From: JAXLWB01 sp046328715
GTDB lineage: Bacteria; Chloroflexota; Anaerolineae; Caldilineales; Caldilineaceae
Reading direction: 5' to 3'
NCBI GenBank assembly: GCA_046328715.1
Contig: JAXLWB010000006.1
Coordinates: forward strand, 124,001-188,000
DNA: 64,000 bases
Positions 59,101 through 62,646 of this stretch are shown piece after piece (position 1 is the stretch's first letter; every line of letters begins with the position of its first letter). Below the pieces are notes generated by a model, which made no database searches, was not told the DNA's origin, and worked only from the letters and a program-made list of their open reading frames with translations. The position numbers were made by a program, and so were the translations under genes.

Positions 59101-61027
59101 TGCCGAGCAGTTCAGTATCCAACTGACCGCTGGTTGTGTGTGGTAGATTGTTTAGATCGGGAATTGCGACTTCAAGCATGGGGACGATCTTAATATCGCC
59201 ATTATCATCGGGCGCCATCGTACAGTTACTGACGTTGGTCGTTTTGCAGTAATCAAAGAGTGTTTTGCCGTCCCAATCCTGCATATTGCCTTTCTCATCG
59301 TGCGGCCAGTTGTACACATTAAAGGCATACCAGAGCTGGTCGGGGTTGACTGGCCGCAGTTGTAGATCGACAAAGGTGTAACTGCCACTGTTCAAACCGT
59401 TAATCTGAAGTTGTAGTGGATTGCTCTTGCTGAAAGTCGTAGGGGTTCCCTGGTCGGTCTGGCTGCCGGTCCATTTTGACACATCCAGATCATCGGGGAC
59501 GCCATCGCCGTCGTCATCGAAGTCATAAAGATCAGGCGTACCGTCGCTGTCATGGTCGGGCGCAGTGGGATTCCATTCTAGGCTATCAATGATACTGTCA
59601 CTGTTACTGTCGGCTTGCAGCGGGTTGCCATACCAGGTACGCCCGCCATAGAAAAAGCCGACCACCTCATCCAAATCGGAGATAGTGTCACCGTCGGTGT
59701 CGGCGCTGTAGGGATTGGTGCCGATCCGCGCTTCGACGGTATCCGTCAAGTGGTCACCGTCGGAATCCACGGTAGAGATAGTCTGTGCAGTGAGGGCGTC
59801 TGCCGGTCGCTCAGATACGATCTCCGGTGGCGTATAGGGGGCAGCATTGCGCAGTGCGCTTTGCACATCCGCAACTTTTTGTTGCAAGGCGTTCTCTTTT
59901 TCGGCGGCGGCTTGGCTGGCCTGGACACTATTGATACGAGCGTCGGCGAAGACAACCGCCTGGCTTTGCAAAAGCGGAGTGACAAGAGTTGCCGCAATCA
60001 GAAAGGAGTTAGCGATCACCAGCACGCGCCGGTTGGGACGCAGCAACGGCAGCATGACCAAAAGCGCAAAGAGGGTGAGGCCCAGATTTATACCCACTGT
60101 AGAGGCGGCGGGCAGATCAAGATGGGCCAGGCGAGTGGCTAGCCCTTGGGTCCAGGGCAAGGCGGCCAGCAACGGCGGTGCGCTCTGGTAGCCAGTGAAA
60201 TAGATATCCATCACGCTTTCAGTGCGGTAGTCGGTGTTGGGCGCGGGGGGCATAACCAGCGTCACCTGTTGGCGCACGGGCAGGCCGCGACTATCGACCC
60301 AGAGTTCACCCGTGCCACTGACCTGGGCGATATGGTCAGGGATCTGCACAGTAGCACCAGGCGGCAGTTCGCCCCGACGCATCATCTGCTCCTGAGCGAT
60401 GCGAGCGAGCTTAGCCGCATAAGCTTGCCCGTCCAGATCAAAGGTGTAGATCGCTAGGTGGCCGCAATCCAGGCGGCCACAGACCGCGTCATCGGCAGCG
60501 GGAAGTCGATCCGAGGCCGGAGTAATCTGCTTGGCAAGCTCGACAAAGGCCAGAAAGTCGCCTTCGGGGGCAAAGGCGAAGCTACTCTCGCGGCTTGCCT
60601 GCCACTCCTCATCGCCGACACGCGTCTGTGCCTGGCCATCCTGGACACGGATCTGATAGGCACCCTCACGGTCAGCTACACTAACCCCACCGCCCCATAA
60701 GGCCAGTTGCATTGTCTTATCGACCAGGTTGTTACTGCCTTCGAGGTAGAGGCTGTCGGTTTTGCTAAAGCGGCCAATGTTGCCGGCACTGGCCACTGGA
60801 ATCGTCGTCACGGTGACATTGGCGCTGAAGTTATAGTGGGTACTGTTGCGCACATTGGTCCAGGCCCGAACAACCTGCGTCTCGGCACTATCTGTAGCCC
60901 CCAGCACATGGCTGACGCCCAACCACTGTAGCCCAAGCAACAGCCCAAGCAACAGGAGACAGAGCCAAGCAACGCTTTTCCAGCCCAATCGTTTCCAGCC
61001 TAATCGAGAACTATGTTGACTAGTCAT
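41198..61027 (-). CDS. Giant multidomain surface protein 4 with dockerin and cohesin (6609 aa)
   Basis: Domains in order: membrane segment about 17-37; shared GELWVDSRGLPVRQ domain to about 290; calcium loops 421-516; FVDLQLRPVN/YEDPTRD domain 540-830; membrane helices 1080-1280; second calcium-loop block 1489-1622; Ig-like; LamG 2000-2200; YWTD-type beta-propeller 2386-2676 (NKLYWAE, NKLYWSQ); DUF11 2727-2837; three tandem units of one propeller plus three PPC domains (2850-3520, 3520-4176, 4182-4850; EPNNS and DVDYYKV motifs); P-domain 4860-5012; proline/threonine linker; PPC; Ig-like domains; a DOMON-like segment near 5510-5690; four GWSFxxWSG bacterial repeats 6095-6380; type I dockerin 6383-6446 (GDINGDASVNVIDLQL, ADLNHDSQWNVLDLQL); cohesin-like domain 6458-6596; tail LYLPVVQR. 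Probably a membrane-anchored scaffold. It lies 71 bp behind its small gene and is probably transcribed from 61455-61508. Confidence 0.9.
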   Translation of the reverse strand: MTSQHSSRLGWKRLGWKSVAWLCLLLLGLLLGLQWLGVSHVLGATDSAETQVVRAWTNVRNSTHYNFSANVTVTTIPVASAGNIGRFSKTDSLYLEGSNNLVDKTMQLALWGGGVSVADREGAYQIRVQDGQAQTRVGDEEWQASRESSFAFAPEGDFLAFVELAKQITPASDRLPAADDAVCGRLDCGHLAIYTFDLDGQAYAAKLARIAQEQMMRRGELPPGATVQIPDHIAQVSGTGELWVDSRGLPVRQQVTLVMPPAPNTDYRTESVMDIYFTGYQSAPPLLAALPWTQGLATRLAHLDLPAASTVGINLGLTLFALLVMLPLLRPNRRVLVIANSFLIAATLVTPLLQSQAVVFADARINSVQASQAAAEKENALQQKVADVQSALRNAAPYTPPEIVSERPADALTAQTISTVDSDGDHLTDTVEARIGTNPYSADTDGDTISDLDEVVGFFYGGRTWYGNPLQADSNSDSIIDSLEWNPTAPDHDSDGTPDLYDFDDDGDGVPDDLDVSKWTGSQTDQGTPTTFSKSNPLQLQINGLNSGSYTFVDLQLRPVNPDQLWYAFNVYNWPHDEKGNMQDWDGKTLFDYCKTTNVSNCTMAPDDNGDIKIVPMLEVAIPDLNNLPHTTSGQLDTELLGNYGITVKPAGDGSYYLYVPLTLVEDRVTGNRVAFSAQLLYQAGANWRPQQARLAWLVQTLNETYNSPEAAKKALDTGNGMGQNQLTVLHVYYSDFLLAGINVREERGVEMAIVYEDPTRDPALNDDDALLQMVNGLEKSFFVNRDCDFVDNQGKCVGDGQRDMTIDEIYRRWNYPTNDGVTPAQMWDLDADYLRVEKYKFNFGDEATVIAGSQIAPTILKDHFANTGVIAPTLLYVTETKLRSMNGDIRGVRPTGSLQWEGYNLIFDLRGETLTSIAHYNLAPYRYQQTKSAWEAYPAKEYIREIDRRYSPPASATPTNDDATLLKEAEAAYAAVTIGVVIAGQSSVVSTNAGPNGFGPFAGLSLQGANLSDASVRQQYVSAVNTAGNRLIEALRVTSEDFVSNNILIDIFKLIPPTKTSGLNFEDLDANRVMALKDLEQQADKSFAMVTGTIRAKKIRFAAAGFQALLIAATVGGLIALNSNNGAAAGEIILSAVGAVSAVFDQVVNYISISRQVDDFGDLIKTFAEDIAQQLFAVKTVSKASAVMLAIGIGITWIMFFAAWGKGGISTDSIEFNNLLASAVATTLVIIINFFIALTGVGAIIQAIFAVFDLFVLIACKAGKTVACSLGLSEAMTKIITQWLYTGALMIDTGADPAITNIKNARVLLSQPERGLVVGNSARFAVDLYTYVRHAAPEAGVIYYAPNFFTPEDLRSTTVKYALSNGERKLPVELNQTDWPYVSNYGRARGEAPAPGIGWFVPILRSVLLYQGERYDRLTSDLYSFSTAGLNQEFALYLNTGLALPRYDCWFQSCAHKAATTSSSTNLGKSFILDILPATLDEFVNWNALDLQIDPDGDGLGKAVDPNQSKWDSDNDGVPDGIEYEYGIKRGYGFNPSLADADNDGLNDALEMRYQTNPRKADSDSDGLSDADEVNGYLINVGQSFFTTSNPNQRDTDNDGMSDSVERRLNEIDATRYPFNPRVFNDPPTRLYTVIDDEDAVFAVNQSTTVTTTVLNGTATESALLAVGTFSAALPAQLGGAAQTRNFTLLPTTQSAIILTGQATAANGDFSINTALAADLVPIGAQASGHAADIILNQPLTVTIDNDLPNLPALTQGAFVQPGRTIVIGGTASDPTSSIAKVEVAVGGGSFSAATGTSLWAFAVDIPTSGGTLPIDVRAYDVVNNQNSVSFNLTVDGTSPTLNVNLIPGALRRVQRNAQNQWTLPLDGTVRDALAGVASVTVQIGSSSNQVLTPTQIAGDGAWNVIYAFDDASMTADPSPTGIYTLTVTAHDNALPDGNPTTQIIPFIIDMTPPTVELRSHRNDDRITDGAVFTGTVQDDYAGVGGVEYALVDATTVFATEATLLQLPFNDLPQTVLFRNNANTPTRIFCLDQSCPTSGIAGTDGTAVRFDGNDLLRSFENLDLPESGLTTAFWFQTNCANCGLFSAIAGQFPTQSGHDRDLFLDNGNLCVALQTETSVETRCSGGTNYADNNWHQLVHTLGAGGNHLYVDGILAVSSATTASTFTAQDRVLVGHAAAATTPFFTGSLDDLFIYDAELAPASVSTLYRRWQPATVTGNTWSFAVPTGVEGYYQIDMRAVDTLGNRGESRGDWPQLRAPIDTKAPTFDVNVLYAGTGSSATTQYSATVRDDNLSTDNYNFACPLTPDQLRYASDAAAFNFADDGTQDLAAIVAACKRPGFQSSLVAANACDEYGHCAAAIPSQAVAYIGTTQNTLYPFGSLPNAIERVNLSDPSNRVRLIERAGHLILDIAVDEAHNKLYWAEKVESNSLSASIWRANLDGSAVELIINDLSAYAAEALQIALDPAGNKLYWSQGHQIWQANLDGTRKGVLYTMPPDPRFADGGTALMQIGDLAVDVANNRLYFSERRQRLSLADYNAGNGFATRTDKHTLIVTTDLNGANPAFFAGAGNGCTYANFYSNLGTGVGAGTDPTLCLTSGSDGFDVESLVVRNGTLYWSAIDADGVNGGVYGQAQGASAFKVAPLTLSGNRNGLRTTPLPQLYVDNAAVGLFVGLESQIVRAEQAGEFTQFTSFVDNTPAANGNLRRRSSTLSAMTVIETAQLVERDTDLAVGITSGSSVVVSGGTVRYDLTLRNDAALPAANTQLTLALPQGATFAGASHACVDGGSTVTCDFGRFAGLSQQTLAISATITTAVVRPLTAKVSVATSSIDRAPANNNASHSRITAAPTLSALPGLPYLYYGSNDYLLRLPLFGGSTLEPLYLSGSGIGGTTLAADPTRGKLFFIDLQDKVVATNADGSARTELANANPATISSRGRLHLAVDASSGQIYWSELSTFYLTAIKRANPDGSAVQTVVTDVMEQRGLLVDPIRHKLLWVAGDTWQRQEFIYRSDLDGSNQETLYSAPLGTQIRHLALDPYAQKLYWLDPTVQNGTLFWADADGGQPAALAAFLGNDVRGLVVQPAANALYYVSYTNLMLSELDGSNPTVVADLSQRTYTGLRLPISPTTFSQTLLDRPAGNLVLMTATPFADPPCVVNDGHEPNNSVTTATAVGVGAMTGALCTTQAALPTDRDVYTVTVPNNQQLTVSLSNLPANYDLYVQRAGVTLGASLNSGLISDTLTLPNYEGDGTYVIVVFSNTPINNVSPYTLQVSLSAAPTRTTFTDAECLAVDPNDAVGGAGNYQQSQATPLTVGTPSSGALCYENDVDFYSFNAVAGQAYTFDLPVRPAAYELHLYRPDGSFFNGWSPSGFNKPIVLDATGAWAVAVRMPNLTPTLATYQILVSDGACSLNDLWEPNNTAPQATRLSSNQISATLCSASDADFYRFTATAGQRLTVNYPATAEGGVLRLLDANGVERGQVQPGRQGNFVLTAAGEYTLVTSNSTLTTNDAPYTFQWLLDAPQPAAGIDYLYLGNYLHLVRVALSDDHSVEALAINGGSAGYPMVTNAARDQLYLVDSTNAALLRTTSSGLTSSVLIADANPENINADQNGIAIDEGSGTLYWTQPTGGLNSSSSLILRSNLDGSGSPTQIKQINRQGGLLVDPVLGQLYWVAADGIFRSNLDGSGQVTVRATVAGQGVAYLTIDPLARQLYWLDPQQNQLVRRGLLDGSETVLVSGLSNPHGLVLRPERNELYYTSGDNLLRARLDGSNPVVIATLSGQYNGPYNLDLNTTLNAAIAAPVSNLVLARATPLRTACTLADGNEPNNSAATATALAVVTQTVAYGAICGSFGDVDYYKVSVADRKALSVTLSDLPANYRVIVQNPIGINQAFSDNEGLADEAVSVRNTSGAPVEYTILVLGAGPVNNSRYTLTLALGDVPPPNPVDLQCSAVDSYDSPGVGNGTLATATALTFDTAYAAALCYSADLDMYAFDGLSGQNVTFDLPVRPADYNLTLYDPAGAVTTVISATTPAAYGDTLLLTATGRYTVAVSYPNLTPTNVQYQLLVTDDNCLASDANEPNNSAPFATVLTDGNRVRATLCSAGDVDLYRVTATAGQQLTLNYPSNNTSATVHISPAAGGPELGKVIAGSQGIFTLPTSGDYLLRVENNTLTSTVVPYLFELLLGNPTPAPSGSPYVYYSRASDLIRTALVTGTVEPILLPDSFVGGTVLAVDSLRSHLYLLDNNERIIQAAPDGSSAQVVVADTAPTVARPTESLGVDERSGQIYWSQATSGSLVEIRRANADGTGVQTVVTGIVQDHGLAIDPVGGYLYWVQTTLYNNQILDQIRRAHLDGTAAQMIYAAPAGRQIRDLTVDPFAQTLYWRDPTQNRLLRLAADGNGELVTIAEVAEAHGFVLQPLTNELYYVSDSQLWRAALDGSNPVSLARLTGDYNGVSNRDANLFYPTTITPPTSNLALAYSEPFAQPCSAVDTLEPNDTLATAAPITAGTLHAALCTVTLTQPDLYDYYQVTVADGQQISVTLTDLPQDYSLVLLANGEGVGWSYAPGTADEFLTHSNRSGASVVYTILVQGGSGSHLPYTLQVTVAAAPPLPLPPAPPGDGCAAFDPYDQPGILGNQTLAAATPINLNTPITAALCYEGDKDYYTFNGVVGQNVTIDLPTRPADYYLSIYDPAGNYYSGIFPGSWLSYGSSFTLNQSGAWSVVVWSPNLAPTTQQYQLRLSVDTTCSGLDPYEPNNFQGSERTIITRTLTLRTMLCETNDADWYSFPVGVGDHIQINLRALTPGMQLSAKAPTGGFFDVTTNIDSIMSSAGNFLLAVAAPSGNSTANLPYTIDVQIDAPPVPTPLPNNWSCAVYPSSDLPKHIADLTTLGTTLQVPVNGTVTHIGLQGLTFQHSRLNDLSFGLGAPDGTMVDLFAFRDYGFYSTCGDNNCQLAIDDDAIAGLRPPPFPTTGTAYRPSRNSFAPFVGKASSGLWTLYVTDNRAGNSELGTTDGDLYGWSLELCVDNGNPSTPTPTPTGTPTPEPQPGDGAPVGAASGPAITVTPSPESCTATADPFEMDNTVATAKLFDMARGSSAGHTFDRADDADWHELALTAGLQYTLTAQTLDPAQSIALALYAADGITLLQVNNGQLLYMPTAGGRYYLRTGSNSGLSVSLCRSGYSLLIASGNPNATAIGLPTSTPLPPGHDAPPISASIHAPTDGTGLTALTPMTFEVGLNTINQVDSARLLLNGSVLAQYPDGAPIPAAPTDLLWPVAWTPAQAGVYTLTAELTDSTGLTATSPVNTLYIDLAAPALTITGEPVTLARLDADGTYRLHGTAFDDSQVISVEVSLDGGAWQAAIISASDWTLPVAPLAVSNPDGGTLAVAVHATDKAGRTANTTANLLVDVVPPTVFTPTVSLSNGTIITPGAVITNFNLRIAWPAIAGADSVYAGWTTTPTTTVAALSVYAAGAGSHDQSVSEASARYAHVIAVDANGNQTAYSSGPYLFDGAATPDLIANLAQEDWVTSGGKQVGQMSTAEHGTQKLFAGWDASQLRLRWEGANLSSDGDLYLYLGTGSGGTTDLYNPYGPSQSGVLPFAANYLVRLSDGITPTLLAYSGSWVTQTEVAALSSGALNDVVLSFADLGISNPAGTTLKVLGVASTKDALNVWATLPDKNLGQSWNQFIQFGSLGSGIVPAAGVWADAQLEAKVLASPAAGVVGAGDSVSLTVAVQNVGSAPLPQLSVNGTTSGGAALTNVPQTASNLVVSGTVELTLHGSINSDGQLVLTLADSYHRPYQLTTLDYTVDLTPPSNVTVASSYANPGSNTAYGFAQDESSISRFDLEVNGTLTACTPFGFAYQCLWDAGSATEGSSFSLRGKATDSYGNEAWSDVKSVQVDSTPPTLALSAASQTALSDGRLSNAELGLTGSLTDTVAANSAQLCSDGNNCTAQAVLADGSWTLFAPALGDGVTTTLSIVGDDVAGNLSQPLTKTVLVDSVAPVFGPTTINQGVFISNVAVLLGYGTVSDGDGVAGVQLYVVRPDGSSTIVPATLNGANWTGSFLFDQVGVYQVVAVATDLAGNQATQVVGEVTAQFAVIPPQSYLLTVRVVGSGVVTPSLSSYISGTVVPITATANPGWSFAAWSGAVVTTTNPTSLKLDADKTITATFTQNSYTVTSAAVGNGTIQIAPQQSSYRYGDVITLTATAATGSAFSGWSGDLVSSSNPVTLTVTSNKAITGSFALQSYTLTLNQTGTGTGTLSNTPSGTSFAYGTVVTVTATANANSFFAGWSGAVTSSSNPVTLTMDSHKTLTATFSRLSDYTLTVNIVGNGLVTPTTSSYLSGTVVPITATAATGWSFTGWSGDLSGNSSPTSITLNSNKVVTATFTQDVVVPSGDINGDASVNVIDLQLTINMIQAGSQPNTTLYALDWWQRADLNHDSQWNVLDLQLLINLIFAANAALVAPQDRLGTQGVGNTVTTGLETSGSFSLLLDNSDAIASGQLHFTYDASLGIQITGVQVTERMSGFTVVGSGFATGDVNLRGYQVLFYNLDRLNIPPGSGAILTISYTTPPNTTGSTPVHFIDAVLATSLAALLTTTPVDGSLTIDAPAAGHTLYLPVVQR

Positions 61028-61098
61028 AAATCAATCCTTGTCTACACGACGCTGAAGAGTTACATAAACTGAAGGTTTTGTTTGTCCGATTGTTTACA

Positions 61099-61314
61099 CT
61101 ATTCCCTTTTTTCTTTGCTTTCAGGCAGGGAATCCGCAGTGAACGCTGAACTTTGAGTGCAATGGAGGAAGAAGCAGAGGTCATCCATGTTGATAAAGTA
61201 ATGGCGATCAGCCGGGTTATGCACATTCAACAACATTGCTCTAAATGTGCAGCCATCTGTTTGTTGCCATAGTCGCAATATATAGCTGCGATAGATGGGG
61301 ACGTCGGTTGCCAT
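61099..61314 (-). CDS. Small conserved YRSY-type protein preceding giant 4 (71 aa)
   Basis: Fourth and most divergent member: MATDVPIYRSYILRLWQQ, then TFRAMLLNVHNP and MDDLCFFLHC. The start at 61314 is chosen because AAGGAAG lies nine bases upstream and the length then matches the relatives; the frame is open to 61359. The middle VQTGS segment is replaced by NVHNPADRHY. It is followed after 71 bp by giant 4. Function unknown. Confidence 0.78.
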   Translation of the reverse strand: MATDVPIYRSYILRLWQQTDGCTFRAMLLNVHNPADRHYFINMDDLCFFLHCTQSSAFTADSLPESKEKRE

Positions 61315-61378
61315 GTGCAGTTTCTTCCTTGTCATACCAGTTGCGGTTGCAAAAGCCATGAATTTACCGCAAATAGGG

Positions 61379-61765
61379 CTAAAGTGGATGGCTTTTCAGG
61401 TGACCTGTACGTATCCTCAAAAGACAGTGTTTATCAGATCTACTGCCTGTTTTTAGCATAGCGCCGCCCATTAATGGATCATTAATGACTCCACCAAGGG
61501 CAGTTAATGATACTTCGATTGTAACTATCGGTTCTCGCGATATGTCTGGATTGAGGAACGATCTATTCAAGTAAAGATGAAGAGAGGAGGGCGGAAACGG
61601 CGATGAGTCCCCTGTCAGGCTCAGCGATTGAGCAGCAGGAGGATGCTGACGTTGTTCGGGCAACCAGAGGTCGCCAGCCAAAACCCGTAGGCGATAGGTA
61701 CCTGCATCGAAAAAGTAGCTGTCTCCCGGCTGCACAATCACCTGCTCGCTGGCCGCCGGTTGCAC
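61379..61765 (-). CDS. Doubtful hypothetical protein (128 aa)
   Basis: The frame opens with a GTG at 61765 and no clear ribosome site. The N-terminal part (VQPGDSYFFDAGTYRLRVLA and GDLWLP) looks protein-like and cupin-like in rhythm. The C-terminal third is encoded by the promoter repeats at 61455-61508, which argues against translation to the end. It may be a remnant of an older gene. No family is recognised. Confidence 0.25.
   Translation of the reverse strand: MQPAASEQVIVQPGDSYFFDAGTYRLRVLAGDLWLPEQRQHPPAAQSLSLTGDSSPFPPSSLHLYLNRSFLNPDISREPIVTIEVSLTALGGVINDPLMGGAMLKTGSRSDKHCLLRIRTGHLKSHPL
61455..61508 (-). promoter_or_regulatory. SARP-type promoter P4 of small gene/giant 4
   Basis: Minus-strand heptamers ATTAACT (61502-61508), ATTAATG (61480-61486) and ATTAATG (61469-61475) are spaced 22 and 11 bp. 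Eight bases separate the last from the -10 box TATGCT (61455-61460). The 22/11/8 geometry is identical to P1, and the word is shared with P5 beside SARP 3. Confidence 0.75.
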
Positions 61766-61835
61766 AGGGGCAGTGGATTCAGCCGCTGGAGCCGAACCAC
61801 GACTGAATCATCCGCACGAGCTGCAAACAAACTCG

Positions 61836-62452
61836 TCAGGACGGATGAACGAATCTGCCACTTGGGAAACAGGCTCATCCGCATGGATGAACGAGTTTGC
61901 CAGCCGGGAAATGGGCTGAGTCAGACGGAAAAGTGAACTTGCAAAGAGCGACGGTCGATTCATCCGCACGGATGAATGCATTTGCCACTTGGGAAACGGA
62001 CTCATTCGCACAGGTGAATGAGTTTGCCAGTCAGGCAACGCGCTGGGTTGGACGGAGGAGTGAATCTGCCAAGAGCGAGGGTCGATTCATCCGCACGGAT
62101 GAATGCATGTGCCACTTGGGAAACGGACTCATTCGCACAGGTGAATGAGTTTGCCAGTAACCGGGAAATGGGCTGGGCTGAGTCAGACGGAGGAGTGAAC
62201 TTGCCAAGAGCGACGGTCGATTCATCCGCACGGATGAATGCATTGGCCACTTGGGAAACGGACTCATTCGCACAGGTGAATGAGTTTGCCAGTCGGGAAA
62301 TGTGCTGGGTTGGACGGAGGAGTGAATCTGCCAAGAGCGATAGTCAATTCATCTGTACGGACGAATGCATTTGCCACTTGGGAAACGGACTCGTCCGCAT
62401 GGATGAATGTGTTTGCCAGTCGGGAAACTCGCTGAGTCGGACGGAGGAGTGA
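61836..62452. repeat. 127-bp tandem repeat (minisatellite) with three 41-43-bp subunits
   Basis: TGCCACTTGGGAAAC-type markers recur at about 61856, 61983, 62110, 62245 and 62372 (spacing 127, 127, 135, 127). Each unit divides into three related subunits of about 43, 43 and 41 bp ending in TGCCA-type motifs. Two subunits start with near-palindromes around ATTCATCCGCACGGATGAAT and CTCATTCGCACAGGTGAATG. Because 127 is not a multiple of 3, reading frames are not conserved between units, so the open frames on both strands are not genes. Confidence 0.85.
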
Positions 62453-62646
62453 ATCTAATGATAATTGACAAGCATTTTCAGTAATTGTCGATCGTCGCTC
62501 TATGCAACCTTTGTGCGGCTACAAGCACGCACCTACGCTTTATTTTTGTGGATAGTGTGAATCGTGAATGGTTCATTACCATCAACGATTCACTATGCTT
62601 TCCAAGGTTCGCCGTAAAAAATGACCGGAAACTGCAAAATCGAAAT
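62453..62646. other. Intergenic stretch with a weak hairpin
   Basis: No gene is seen. GTGAATCGT (62557-62565) pairs with 62585-62593, with a small inner stem. It lies about 55 bp past the stop of the glycosyltransferase-like gene and might end it, but no U-tract follows. Confidence 0.3.

Noticed and set aside
62002..62452. Open frames of 110-144 residues on both strands inside the tandem repeat
   Set aside because: The 127-bp period shifts the frame at each unit and the same sequence is open in several frames, as expected for stop-poor repeats rather than genes.
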